DNA from: Massilia sp. Root335
GTDB taxonomy: Bacteria > Pseudomonadota > Gammaproteobacteria > Burkholderiales > Burkholderiaceae_D
Assembly (NCBI RefSeq): GCF_001425685.1
Contig: NZ_LMCY01000019.1
Span: 109,772 to 173,771 of the forward strand
DNA: 64,000 bases
Direction: 5' to 3'
Shown: positions 26,620-35,365 of the stretch, piece by piece
How the letters are laid out: every line of letters begins with the position of its first letter
Numbering within the stretch: position 1 is the first letter of the stretch
The notes under the pieces: generated by a model
Database searches by the model: none
The model's input: the letters and a program-made list of their open reading frames with translations, nothing else
Told to the model about the DNA's origin: nothing
Made by a program: the position numbers and the translations under genes

Positions 26620-27819
26620 TCAGTCGAGCCCGAAGATGATGTCGCTGATCCGCTCGTAGACCGGGTCGGCCGACGGCCCGTCGTTCGGCCAGTTCAGGAT
26701 ATCGAAATGGTCGTATCCCCGGTAATTGCCGAGGAAATTCCACATTCCCCGCACGGCCTTGCCGTCGTAATCGCGCACCGGATGGCCGCCCGGCGCGCGC
26801 ATGCTGACCGTGTTGACGACGCCGTCGTTCGGAAACCAGGCGCTGTCGATGCGCACCCGTCCCGGGGCGTTCTGCGTGTACGAACCCATGCCGGGCTGGG
26901 CCAGCGAACCGACGATCCACTCGCCGGCGAACAGCTTGAAGTACGGGATCATGTCGGCGCGCGGATACTGGAACTCGGCGCTCTGCACGGGCGCGAGGGC
27001 GCGGTCGGTGCCGTTGCAGCACCAGGCGCCGGCCTCCGTGGCCAGCGTGCCCAGCGAGAAGTAATAGACCGACGGTGACGTCAGCGCCCAGCGGTTGAAT
27101 TCGCGCGCGCCGTCCGGCGCCAGTTCCCAGTGGGCGAGCTGGTTGTCGAGGATGTCGCGCAAGGGGCTGCGCAGGTTCGGCAATACGTCCAGCACGGCAT
27201 CGCTGAGCGTGGTGCCGTCGTGCGGCGCGGAGATCGTGACGACGCTCTTCACCCAGCCGACCTTGCCGCCCTTGTAGAGATCGCCGCCGCCTTCGTCGCC
27301 GTCCGGCGAGCCGTGTTCCAGCAACTGGATCAGGGCGCGGATCGTCGTGCCGCCCTGGCTGTGGCCGATCAGGTGGATCGGGTGCGCGGCATCCCATTGC
27401 GGATAGAACGCGAGCGGATATTGTTCCGTATTGTTGGCCGGGTCCGCCGCCCAGCACTTGCCGGGCGGCTTTTGCGGCTGGCCCGGATAGCCATAGCGCG
27501 CGACGTGGCGGGCGCCGTAGTCGACGCAGCCGCCCTTGATCTGGGCGTACAGTTCGGCGGCGCGGTCCCAGTTCGACGCGATCGCGCCGACCTGGGCCGT
27601 AAAAATGACATGCGGACCGTGATAGACGGCCATGTGCGCGGCGATGTTGCCGTAGCCGCCCCAGTACAGGAAGCTGCCGAGCGGATGCGATTGCGGCCCG
27701 AAGCCGAGGACGCCGTGCACGAGCACGACGGGGTCGTTATTGGCCGCGCGGGCGGGGACGGACAGCAGCGCAAGGACTGCCAGCAGCGCGCAGGCGCAGG
27801 TTTTCGTCAGTCGCAACAT
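26620..27819 (-). CDS. Secreted lipase (family I.5-like)
   Basis: The 399-residue protein has a signal peptide (cleavage after VPARA near residue 25) and then DPVVLVHGVLGFGP, the oxyanion region. The nucleophile elbow is GHSQGGTTIRAL. The Asp is in FPNDGVVNTVSM and the His in GYDHFDIL, completing the triad. The C-terminal spacing and the long insert between Ser and Asp recall the thermoalkalophilic lipases of family I.5. It should hydrolyse triacylglycerols outside the cell. It lies tail to tail with the hybrid kinase gene (10-bp gap). Confidence 0.9.
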   Translation of the reverse strand: MLRLTKTCACALLAVLALLSVPARAANNDPVVLVHGVLGFGPQSHPLGSFLYWGGYGNIAAHMAVYHGPHVIFTAQVGAIASNWDRAAELYAQIKGGCVDYGARHVARYGYPGQPQKPPGKCWAADPANNTEQYPLAFYPQWDAAHPIHLIGHSQGGTTIRALIQLLEHGSPDGDEGGGDLYKGGKVGWVKSVVTISAPHDGTTLSDAVLDVLPNLRSPLRDILDNQLAHWELAPDGAREFNRWALTSPSVYYFSLGTLATEAGAWCCNGTDRALAPVQSAEFQYPRADMIPYFKLFAGEWIVGSLAQPGMGSYTQNAPGRVRIDSAWFPNDGVVNTVSMRAPGGHPVRDYDGKAVRGMWNFLGNYRGYDHFDILNWPNDGPSADPVYERISDIIFGLD

Positions 27820-27967
27820 GGGATTCTCCGTGACGTGGCGGAGCCCATTGTCGGTTTGATATTCGGTAAGGAGTTTGCGCTGCCTCGACCGGGACGGCGA
27901 AATGGGTGCTGCGTTGCAACAAAATGGCGCGGGTGTCGCTTGTGCGCACTACGTCCGAGCCGTCGTG

Positions 27968-28049
27968 CGTAGGGTGGGCGGCCCTCCGCCCACGCGTAAC
28001 GCCAACAAACCGCACACGTCACGCGTGGGCACGGCGTGCCCACCCTACG
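27968..28049. repeat. Palindromic intergenic repeat, full copy (unit A)
   Basis: An 82-bp unit is bounded by a perfect 12-bp inverted repeat (CGTAGGGTGGGC and its complement). Inside are two hairpins: GGGCGG/CCGCCC on the left, and GTGGGCAC/GTGCCCAC on the right. It lies between two convergent-to-divergent hydrolase genes with no coding potential of its own. Confidence 0.8.
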
Positions 28050-28071
28050 GTCTGCGCCCGAGTGCGTCGTG

Positions 28072-28138
28072 CGTAGGGTGGGCGGCCCCCGCCCACGCGT
28101 AACGCCGATAAACCGCGCACGTCACGCGTGGGCACGGT
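28072..28138. repeat. Palindromic intergenic repeat, truncated copy (unit B)
   Basis: This copy matches unit A almost base for base from CGTAGGGTGGGCGG through the ACGCGTGGGCACGG stretch, then stops before the right-hand CCCACCCTACG terminus. It has the left hairpin but only half of the right one. Confidence 0.75.
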
Positions 28139-28173
28139 ATGTATCTGCGAACATGTTGCGTTGCGAAAAACGG

Positions 28174-28282
28174 GTAGGGTGGACGGCTCTGCCGTCCACG
28201 CGTTCATGCAACGCGTGCATTGCCGCGTTTCGTCCATTTCCGCGCTGGCTGAACGCATGGGCGGAGATCCGCCCGCCCTACG
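28174..28282. repeat. Diverged palindromic repeat (unit C)
   Basis: The unit starts GTAGGGTGGACGG, with a hairpin GGACGG/CCGTCC. It ends with a GGGCGGAG/ATCCGCCC hairpin and CGCCCTACG, so the outer ends are again inverted copies of GTAGGG. The middle differs from units A and B. The rest of the 507-bp gap (27820-28326) shows nothing beyond these repeats. Confidence 0.6.
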
Positions 28283-28326
28283 AAAAAGCGGCCACGCGGG
28301 CCGCTCGGGTGGTACCGAAGGAACGG

Positions 28327-29571
28327 TCAGTTCGCGGCCGTCATCCCGGCCGCATTGCCCACCGCGCCATCGCCGGGCCCGACGGGCGCCGGGGTGTTCG
28401 AGGCCGTGACGGCGGCCTTCTCGGCCAGGTCCGGGTTCCACACGACGTTCTCGTCCACCGAGTACAGGCGGCACGGCTTGTCGCTCTTGGCCGAGCAGGT
28501 GGCCAGGGCGCGGGCATCCGGGTCCTCGCCTTCCTCGGCCCAGCACCAGGCGCCGCTGGGCGACACGGCGAAGGCGCGCGGGGTCATCTTGGTCAGATAT
28601 TCGCGGTAGGCGCGCCTGCCGTTCTCGCTGAGGAAGGGCACGGCGTCGATGTCGTCGATGCCGGCGAAATTGGTCGCCTGCGGCTGCGGCGGTTCCGGCA
28701 CCTTGTACACGACCCTGGTCGGCATGCCGACCCGTTGCAGGAATTTCATCGTGTCCGCCAGCCAGACCTTCTCGCCGTCGCGGCTCGCGAGCATGCCGTG
28801 CGAATCGCGCTTGAACGCGTCGTATTCGACGAGCTGGGCGTGGCCGCCGGCCTGTTCGAAGGCGTCGTGCATGCGCGCCACCAGTTCCGGCGAGAACAGC
28901 GAATCGTTCTGGCCATACATCCACAGGCTCGGGACCTTGTTCTGCGCGCCGTATTCGGCGAACGCGGAGACGAGCGCCGAGCGCCAGCCGCAGCCGTTGC
29001 TGTCGTCGCGCAGGCCGCCGGCGAAATTGAGCAGGCCGCGCACGCCCGGCAGGTCCTGGGTGCCCAGCGCGACCGTGGCGAGGCCGCCGTACGACTGCCC
29101 GGCGACGACGATGTGGTCGGCGTCGATCCAGCTCTGCTCGCGCGCATAGGCGAGGGTGGCGACGATGTCCTCGGCCTGGGTGTAGCCGTTGGCCGTCATG
29201 TCGCAGCCGTGGTCGTGGTAATAACCCGTCGAGTTGGCGAAGCCCTGGCGCATCGGCACCATCACGGCATAGCCCCGTTCCACGAAGGCGTGGGCCATGT
29301 GGTAGAAGCGGTCGCGCGGCTGCAGGTTCGGGTGGCCCGGGTCCTTGCCGTGGTTGATGATGATGAGCGGGAACGGGCCCGGCCCGTTCGGCTGGAACAC
29401 GGTCGTCTCGAGGCGGGCCTGGTGGTCCTGGCCGGCCGGGATCAGGATGATGTGTTCATTGATCCGATAGTCGAGTTGCAACTCTTGTTCGATCGCGAGG
29501 CCCGGCAGCAGGGCCAGGGCGGCGAGGAAGGCGGACGTCAGTTTGCGAACGGAAATACGGGCTCTGAACAT
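28327..29571 (-). CDS. Secreted dienelactone-hydrolase-like alpha/beta hydrolase
   Basis: The 414-residue protein has a signal-like N-terminus (hydrophobic residues 9-26), then PFPLIIINHGKDPGH, and the nucleophile elbow VVAGQSYGGLATVAL with the catalytic Ser. WMYGQNDSLF supplies the Asp and RDSHGMLAS the His. The region before the stop is low-complexity and Pro/Ala/Gly-rich. It resembles BAAT/dienelactone-hydrolase-type enzymes that act on esters; the substrate is unknown. It is divergent from the marR operon. Confidence 0.87.
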   Translation of the reverse strand: MFRARISVRKLTSAFLAALALLPGLAIEQELQLDYRINEHIILIPAGQDHQARLETTVFQPNGPGPFPLIIINHGKDPGHPNLQPRDRFYHMAHAFVERGYAVMVPMRQGFANSTGYYHDHGCDMTANGYTQAEDIVATLAYAREQSWIDADHIVVAGQSYGGLATVALGTQDLPGVRGLLNFAGGLRDDSNGCGWRSALVSAFAEYGAQNKVPSLWMYGQNDSLFSPELVARMHDAFEQAGGHAQLVEYDAFKRDSHGMLASRDGEKVWLADTMKFLQRVGMPTRVVYKVPEPPQPQATNFAGIDDIDAVPFLSENGRRAYREYLTKMTPRAFAVSPSGAWCWAEEGEDPDARALATCSAKSDKPCRLYSVDENVVWNPDLAEKAAVTASNTPAPVGPGDGAVGNAAGMTAAN

Positions 29572-29727
29572 AGGAAACTCTGAAGGACACCGGGTTTGCT
29601 CGTTTTCCCCGAGGACTGATTGCCTCGCGGAATGAATTGATTCTAAGCACGGTGATTTTCCAGAGCAATATCCGAATAACCAATTCTCGAATTAAATCTT
29701 CGTGTGTGGCCACATTTGCCATAACAG

Positions 29728-29740
29728 GCAGATAATCTGC
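29728..29740. promoter_or_regulatory. Possible MarR operator
   Basis: A perfect 6+1+6 palindrome (GCAGAT, A, ATCTGC) lies 36 bp before the marR start in the divergent gap 29572-29775. MarR proteins bind such short palindromes and repress their own operon. The assignment rests on position and symmetry only. Confidence 0.4.
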
Positions 29741-29775
29741 AGGGCCAACGATTGGGATGCCCATGTTTCCTTGAC

Positions 29776-30207
29776 ATGATGAATACCGACGACCGTTTCC
29801 TGCAGGCCCTGCAAGGCGGCGCGCGCGCCTGGCGCCTCGCGCTCGAACGCCACCTGAAGGCGCACGGGTTGACGACGGCCGGCTGGAATGCGCTGACGGC
29901 CGTGGCCGACAGTCCCGAGCCGCCGTCGCAACGGGAACTGGCGCGGCGCCTGGGCGTGGACGGCGCCACGCTGGTGACGACGCTCGACCGCCTCGTCGCA
30001 AGCGGCCTGGTGCGGCGCGAGGCCGAACCGGGCGACCGCCGCGTCCGGCGCATCGCGCTGGCGGCGCGGGGCGTGGCGCTCACGGCGCAGGTGCGCGCGG
30101 AAGCGGCCGCGCTGCGGCGCGCGACGGTCGAACGGCTCGACGCCCATGCGATGGCCGCCGCCGCCGGCGTGCTGGAAGCGCTGCAACGGCTGCTGGAGGA
30201 CGCGTGA
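29776..30207 (+). CDS. MarR-family repressor
   Basis: The 143-residue protein has the MarR winged helix: LTTAGWNALTAVADSP, then SQRELARRLGVDGATLVTTLDRLVASGLV and the wing REAEPGDRRVRRIAL. ATG 29776 is chosen (29779 is also possible); neither has a strong ribosome site. It overlaps the MFS gene by 4 bp and very likely represses the whole efflux operon in response to its substrate, as in EmrR-type systems. Confidence 0.9.
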   Translation: MMNTDDRFLQALQGGARAWRLALERHLKAHGLTTAGWNALTAVADSPEPPSQRELARRLGVDGATLVTTLDRLVASGLVRREAEPGDRRVRRIALAARGVALTAQVRAEAAALRRATVERLDAHAMAAAAGVLEALQRLLEDA

Positions 30208-31946
30208 GCGACGACGACCCCGACTACGCGCCGCGCCAGTGGCATCCGGACGAGCGCCCCACGCTGCCGGGCAGCCCGTCGTTCCCCACCCACTCGACGC
30301 CGCGGCGCATCGCCTATTTCCTGATCGGCACGCTGGTGACGCTGACCGGCGGTCTGGGCAATGCACTCGTCACCGTCAACCTCGTCAACCTGCAGGGCAC
30401 GCTGGGCGTCTTTTCGGCCGAGGCCAACTGGCTGCCGACGGCCTATGTGATGACCAATGTCTCGATGAACCTGCTGCTGGTGAAATTCCGCCAGCAGTTC
30501 GGCCTGCGCGCGTTCACCGAGTTCTTCCTCGTCCTGTACGCGCTCGTCACGTTCGGACATCTGTTCGTGGGCGACCTCGGCTCGGCCATCGCCGTGCGCG
30601 CGGCCCACGGCATGGTCGGCGCGGCGCTGTCGACGCTCGGGCTGTACTACACGCTGCAGGCGTTCAAGAAGGAATGGCGGCCGCGCGGCATCGTGATCTC
30701 GACCGGCATGGCGCAACTGGCGCAGCCGATCGCCTACATCTTTTCGCGCAGCCTGCTGCAGATGGCGGAATGGCGCGGCCTGTACCTGTTCGAACTGGGA
30801 CTGACGCTCGTCACGCTGGCCGCCGTGCTGTGGCTCAAACTGCCGCCGGGCGACCGCTTCAAGGCGTTCCGGCCCACCGACTTCCTCACGTTTTCCCTGT
30901 TCGCGCCGGGCATGGCCCTGCTGTGCGCCGCCCTGACGTTCGGCCGCGTGCTGTGGTGGACCGAGAATGCCTGGGTCGGCATCGCGCTGGCCGTGGCCAT
31001 CGCGCTGCTGCTGGCCGCGATCTGCGTCGAGCACAACCGCGAGAACCCGCTGCTGAACATCCGCTGGCTGACCAACGGCATGATCGTGCGGCTGGCGCTG
31101 GCGCTGATGCTGGTGCGCGTCGTGCTGTCGGAACAGAGCATCGGCGCCGTCGGCTTCCTGCGCCTCGTGGGACTGAACAACGACGAGATGCAGACGCTGT
31201 TCATCGTCATCCTGCTCAGTACCATCCTCGGGATCGCCGTGTCCGTGCTGATCATCCGGCCGCCGCACCTGATGGCGCCGCAGGTCGTGGCCCTGCTGAT
31301 CATGGCGCTGGGCGCGTGGGTCGATTCGCATGCGAGCAACGTCACGCGGCCCGCGCAGTTGTACGTCAGCCAGGGCATGCTGGCGTTCGGCGGCGTGATG
31401 TTCCTCGGACCGCTGCTGCTGACCTTGCTGGGGTCCGTGATTTCGAATCCCGCGAACCTGATCAGCTTTTCCGTGCTGTTCGGGCTGACGCAGAACCTGG
31501 GCGGCCTGATCGGCTCCGCGCTGCTGGGCACGTTCCAGGTGATGCGCGAAAAATACCATTCGTCCGTGCTGGCCGAGCAACTGAGTTCGCTCGACCCGCT
31601 CGTCGCCGCGCGCATCCAGCAGGGCGGCGCCGCGTACGCGCGCATGCTGGCCGACCCGTCCGCGCGCACCCGCCAGGGCATCTCCGTGCTGACGCAGGCG
31701 GCCGCGCGCGAAGCGAACATCCTCGCCTACAACGACGTGTTCCTGCTGATCGCCGTCATCGCCACCCTGCTGGCCGCGTGGATCTTCGGCCGCTCGCTGT
31801 GGCTGAAATACGTGGCGCCGCCACCGCCGGCGCCGCTGCCGGTCCCGGCGCCGCCCGACCCGACCGATTCGCCGATCGCGGTGCCGTCCGGCGACCGCCG
31901 CCTGGCGCCGCGCCCGCCCCGGCCGACGCCGGCCGTCCCCACCTGA
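30204..31946 (+). CDS. DHA2/EmrB-like MFS pump
   Basis: The GTG at 30204 overlaps the marR stop. The 580-residue protein has a long polar N-terminus (about 33 residues) and about 14 membrane helices. Recognisable stretches are GLGNALVTVNLVNLQGTLGV and LPTAYVMTNVSMNLLLVKFRQQFG. The Pro-rich tail of some 40 residues is cytoplasmic. Together with the next two genes it forms an EmrAB-TolC-type tripartite pump that uses the proton gradient to expel hydrophobic toxins across both membranes. Confidence 0.9.
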   Translation: MSDDDPDYAPRQWHPDERPTLPGSPSFPTHSTPRRIAYFLIGTLVTLTGGLGNALVTVNLVNLQGTLGVFSAEANWLPTAYVMTNVSMNLLLVKFRQQFGLRAFTEFFLVLYALVTFGHLFVGDLGSAIAVRAAHGMVGAALSTLGLYYTLQAFKKEWRPRGIVISTGMAQLAQPIAYIFSRSLLQMAEWRGLYLFELGLTLVTLAAVLWLKLPPGDRFKAFRPTDFLTFSLFAPGMALLCAALTFGRVLWWTENAWVGIALAVAIALLLAAICVEHNRENPLLNIRWLTNGMIVRLALALMLVRVVLSEQSIGAVGFLRLVGLNNDEMQTLFIVILLSTILGIAVSVLIIRPPHLMAPQVVALLIMALGAWVDSHASNVTRPAQLYVSQGMLAFGGVMFLGPLLLTLLGSVISNPANLISFSVLFGLTQNLGGLIGSALLGTFQVMREKYHSSVLAEQLSSLDPLVAARIQQGGAAYARMLADPSARTRQGISVLTQAAAREANILAYNDVFLLIAVIATLLAAWIFGRSLWLKYVAPPPPAPLPVPAPPDPTDSPIAVPSGDRRLAPRPPRPTPAVPT

Positions 31947-31961
31947 CCCGAGCCCATCGCC

Positions 31962-33293
31962 ATGCCGGAAACGACCACCACGACCACCACGACGACGACG
32001 CAGCAGAAGTCGAACCGCAACGTCATCGCCAGCGGCCTGCTGTTCGCCTTCATCGCCCTGATCGGCATCCTGATCGTGCTGTACGCGTGGAACCTGCCGC
32101 CGTTCCACAGCGCGCTGCAGACGACGGAGAATGCCCTCGTGCGCGGCCAGGTGACGATCATCAGCCCGCAACTGTCCGGCTACGTCGTCGAGGTCGACGT
32201 GCAGGATTACCAGATGGTGCGCCAGGGCCAGCTCCTGATGCGCATCGACGACCGCATCTACCGCCAGCGCCTCGACCAGGCCCGGGCCCAGCTCGCGGCG
32301 CAGCGCGCCGCGCTCGCGAACTTCGCGCAGAGCCGGCGGACGGCCAGCGCCACCATCGCGCAGAACCAGGCCGCCGTCGCCAACGCCGCCGCGCAGTCGC
32401 GGCGCGCCGACGCCGACCTGCGCCGGGTCGAAGAACTGGCGGCCGACGGGTCGCTGTCGGCGCGCGAACGGGACGCCGCCCGCGCCGCCCGCGCCCAGAC
32501 CGTCGCCGCGACCGAGCAGGCGCGCGCGGCGCTGGAGATCGCGCGCCAGAACCTGCGTACGGTGGACGTCAACCGCGCATCGCTGGAAGCGGCCGTCGCG
32601 AACGCCGAGGCGGCCGTGCGGCTGGCCGAGATCGACCTCGCCAACACCCGCATCACGGCGCCGCGCGACGGCCAGCTGGGGCAGGTCGGCGTGCGCCTGG
32701 GCGCGTTCGTCAACGCGGGCGCGCAGCTGACGGCGCTCGTGCCGCCGACGATGTGGGTCATCGCCAACATGAAGGAAACGCAGATGGCCGACGTGCGCCT
32801 GGGCCAACCCGTCACGTTCACCGTCGATGCGCTGAACCACGCCAGGCTGCGCGGCCACGTCGAGCAGATCTCGCCCGCGACCGGCTCCGAATTCTCCGTG
32901 ATCGTGCCGGACAATGCGACCGGCAACTTCGTCAAGATCGCCCAGCGGATCCCGGTGCGCATCAGCATCGACCCGGACCAGGCGCTCGCTGCGCGCCTGC
33001 GGCCGGGGATGTCGGTGGTGGCGAGCATCGACACGAAGGCCGGAGGCCGGGTGCCGCCGGGGCCCGGCAACGCCGGCGCCGCGGGCAGGGCGGGCACCCC
33101 CGTGCCCACGCGCACGCCCGAACCAGCCGCACACTCCCCGGAACCAGAAAACGGTAGGGTGGGCACCCCCGTGCCCACGCGCACGCCCGAGCCAGCCGCA
33201 CGCTCGCCGGAGCCGGAAAACGGTAGGGTGGGCACCCCTGTGCCCACGCGCACGCCCGAGCCAGCCGCACGCTCGCCGGAGCCGGCGCGATGA
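31962..33293 (+). CDS. HlyD/EmrA-like periplasmic adaptor with repeat tail
   Basis: The 443-residue adaptor has a Thr-rich start, one membrane helix (about residues 22-45), a biotinyl-lipoyl-like half (VRGQVTIISPQLSGYV), a long coiled-coil hairpin (residues about 100-220) and a beta-barrel. It bridges the MFS pump and the outer-membrane factor. Normal members end near residue 360. Here residues about 375-443 are three 23-residue repeats, GRVGTPVPTRTPEP-type, encoded by copies of a GTAGGGTGGGCAC palindromic element. The tail is probably unstructured and periplasmic. Confidence 0.9.
   Translation: MPETTTTTTTTTTQQKSNRNVIASGLLFAFIALIGILIVLYAWNLPPFHSALQTTENALVRGQVTIISPQLSGYVVEVDVQDYQMVRQGQLLMRIDDRIYRQRLDQARAQLAAQRAALANFAQSRRTASATIAQNQAAVANAAAQSRRADADLRRVEELAADGSLSARERDAARAARAQTVAATEQARAALEIARQNLRTVDVNRASLEAAVANAEAAVRLAEIDLANTRITAPRDGQLGQVGVRLGAFVNAGAQLTALVPPTMWVIANMKETQMADVRLGQPVTFTVDALNHARLRGHVEQISPATGSEFSVIVPDNATGNFVKIAQRIPVRISIDPDQALAARLRPGMSVVASIDTKAGGRVPPGPGNAGAAGRAGTPVPTRTPEPAAHSPEPENGRVGTPVPTRTPEPAARSPEPENGRVGTPVPTRTPEPAARSPEPAR
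33084..33290 (+). repeat. Three tandem 69-bp repeats inside the adaptor gene
   Basis: Copies lie at 33084-33152, 33153-33221 and 33222-33290. Each carries the palindrome GGGTGGGCACCCC/GTGCCCAC, and two begin GGTAGGGTGGGCAC. All stay in frame, since 69 is a multiple of three. The core equals the right-hand hairpin of the repeat family at 27968-28282. The second and third copies differ at very few positions, so the expansion is recent. Confidence 0.9.
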
Positions 33294-34675
33294 AGCGCCG
33301 CCTCGCGCTGGGCGCCTGCGCCGCGCTGCTGGCCGGCTGCCGCATCCCCGTGCAGCCGCCGCCGCAAGCGACGCTCGTCGTGCCGGCGACGTGGCGCGGC
33401 AAGGTCGGTCCCGGCGCGCCGGTGGAACGCGACTGGTGGCGCGCGTTCGGCGATCCCGCGCTGGACCGCCTCGTGGCGCGGGCGCTCGAACGCAACAACG
33501 ACGTGCGCACGGCGCAGGCGCGGCTGCGCGAATACCGGGCGCGCATCCAGACGGCGCATGCGGCCCAGGAACCGACGCTGTCGATCGGTTTCTCGCCCGC
33601 GCGGGCGCGCGCGATCGGCCCGTTCGGCACGCCCATCGATTCCACCGCCATGCAGGGCAGCTTCCAGGCCGCCTACGAACTCGATCCGTTCGGCCGCCTG
33701 GCCGCCGCGACCGAGGCGGCGCGCCAGGATTACGCGGCGCAGCAGGCGGCGGCCGACGCGACGGCGCTGTCGGTGGCGGCGAACGCGGCGTCCGGCTACC
33801 TGAACCTGCGCGGGCTGGACGCCCAGCTGGCCCTCGCGCGCGCCACGCTGGCGTCGCGCCAACGCTCGCTGGACCTGGCGCGGCGGCAGTTCGAAGTGGG
33901 CTACAGCTCGCGCCTCGAACTGGCGCAGGCGGAGGCGGAATACCGCGCGACGGCCGCCGTCGTGCCCCAGCTGCAGCGGGCGATCACGCAGCAGGAGAAC
34001 GCCCTCGACGTCCTCGCGGGCGCCAATCCCGGCCCGGTCGGGCGGGGTGCGGACCTGGCCAGCCTGAACGCGCCGGCGATCCGGCCCGGCCTGCCGTCCG
34101 AGCTGCTGCGGCGCCGGCCGGACGTCGCCTCGGCCGAGCGCGCGGTCGCGGCGGCCGACGCCAGCCTCGCGGCGGCGCGCGACCAGATGCTGCCGTCGTT
34201 GCGGCTGACCGCGTCGCTGGGCGCGTATGCGCACGACCTGCCGACCTTGCTGTCGTCGCCGACCGCGTTGTGGAGCGTGGGCGGCAGCGTCCTCGCGCCG
34301 CTGTTCGACGCGGGCCGGCTGCGCGCCCAGGCCGACATCTCGGCATCGCTGCGCGACCGCGCCGTGTTCGCGTACGAGGCCGCCGTGCGCAACGCCTTCG
34401 CCGACACCGAGAACGCCCTGAGCGCCGTGCAGCGCCTGCGCGAGCAGCTGGACGAGGCCGAGGCGCGCCGGGTGGCGACGAAGGAAGTCCTGCGCATCGC
34501 CCACAACCGCTACCGCAACGGTTATTCGTCGTACCTGGAAGAACTGGATGCCCAGCGCAACGCGTTCAGCGCCGAGACCGGCGTGCTGCAGTTGCGCGCC
34601 GCCTGGCTGCAGGCCCACGTCGACCTGTACCGCGCGCTGGGCGGCGGGTGGGCACCGCTAGAATCGGTCAAATAA
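33290..34675 (+). CDS. NodT/OprM-family outer-membrane factor lipoprotein
   Basis: The ATG at 33290 overlaps the adaptor stop. The 461-residue protein has a lipoprotein signal (ALLAGC, Cys17). It then shows the RND-type outer-membrane-factor pattern of two related halves: DWWRAFGDPALDRLVARAL, later RPGLPSELLRRRPDVASAERAV, and GGSVLAPLFDAGRLRAQ. Trimers form the outer-membrane channel and periplasmic tunnel of the tripartite pump encoded by this operon. Confidence 0.92.
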   Translation: MKRRLALGACAALLAGCRIPVQPPPQATLVVPATWRGKVGPGAPVERDWWRAFGDPALDRLVARALERNNDVRTAQARLREYRARIQTAHAAQEPTLSIGFSPARARAIGPFGTPIDSTAMQGSFQAAYELDPFGRLAAATEAARQDYAAQQAAADATALSVAANAASGYLNLRGLDAQLALARATLASRQRSLDLARRQFEVGYSSRLELAQAEAEYRATAAVVPQLQRAITQQENALDVLAGANPGPVGRGADLASLNAPAIRPGLPSELLRRRPDVASAERAVAAADASLAAARDQMLPSLRLTASLGAYAHDLPTLLSSPTALWSVGGSVLAPLFDAGRLRAQADISASLRDRAVFAYEAAVRNAFADTENALSAVQRLREQLDEAEARRVATKEVLRIAHNRYRNGYSSYLEELDAQRNAFSAETGVLQLRAAWLQAHVDLYRALGGGWAPLESVK

Positions 34676-34692
34676 CCACAAAGGAGGGGAGC

Positions 34693-35307
34693 ATGATCAA
34701 GATCGGGATCATCGTCGGGAGCACCCGGCCCGGCCGCAAGGCGCCGGACGTGGCGCGCTGGGTGCTGGACATCGCCGGCATGCGCGCCGACGCCGTGTTC
34801 GAACTGGTCGACATCCAGGACTTCGGCCTGCCGCTGCTGGACGAGCCGGTGCCGCCGTCCCAGGGCCGGTATGCGCAGCCGCACACGAAGGCCTGGGCCG
34901 CCGCCATCGCCGGCTTCGACGGTTATGTCTTCGTCACGCCCGAGTACAACCACGGCACGTCCGGCGCGCTGAAGAACGCGATCGACTTCCTGTACAAGGA
35001 ATGGAACAACAAGGCCGCCGGCTTCGTCGGCTACGGCAGCGCGGGCGGATCGCGCGCCATCGAGAGCCTGCGCCTCGTGATGGGCGAGCTGATGGTCGCG
35101 GACGTGCGCGCGCAGGTGATGCTGTCGTTGCGCACGGACTTCGAGAACTACGAGACGTTCAACCCGGCCGCGCATCACGAGCAGGCCGTCGACGCCATGC
35201 TCGACCAGGTGGTGGCGTGGAGCCGCGCGCTCAAGTCCCTGCGGCCGGATGCGCCGGCCGCGCCGGCCGACGCGCCCCACGTGGGGCAGCGCATGGGCAG
35301 CCAGTGA
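34693..35307 (+). CDS. NADPH-dependent FMN reductase
   Basis: AAGGAGGGG precedes ATG 34693, 17 bp after the outer-membrane factor, so it is the last gene of the efflux operon. The 204-residue protein has the flavodoxin-like FMN loop GSTRPGRKAPDVA and the TPEYNHGTSGALKNAIDFLY motif of YieF/ChrR-like reductases. It should reduce quinones or similar electrophiles with NAD(P)H. Its place in the operon suggests that the pump substrate is a quinone-like or oxidising compound. Confidence 0.9.
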   Translation: MIKIGIIVGSTRPGRKAPDVARWVLDIAGMRADAVFELVDIQDFGLPLLDEPVPPSQGRYAQPHTKAWAAAIAGFDGYVFVTPEYNHGTSGALKNAIDFLYKEWNNKAAGFVGYGSAGGSRAIESLRLVMGELMVADVRAQVMLSLRTDFENYETFNPAAHHEQAVDAMLDQVVAWSRALKSLRPDAPAAPADAPHVGQRMGSQ

Positions 35308-35365
35308 TGGCGTGACGGCGCGGCGGCGTGGCGGCGCGGGATTGGCGCTACAATCCTCGCCGCCC

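Noticed and set aside
29643..33134. Very long open frame on the minus strand (over 1100 codons) opposite the efflux operon
   Set aside because: Composition is Arg/His/Gln/Gly-rich, as expected for the antisense of GC-rich genes, and the plus strand encodes clear MarR, MFS and HlyD proteins.
33084..33290. Possible CRISPR-like array in the adaptor gene
   Set aside because: The 69-bp units are contiguous tandem copies without spacers and stay in the coding frame.
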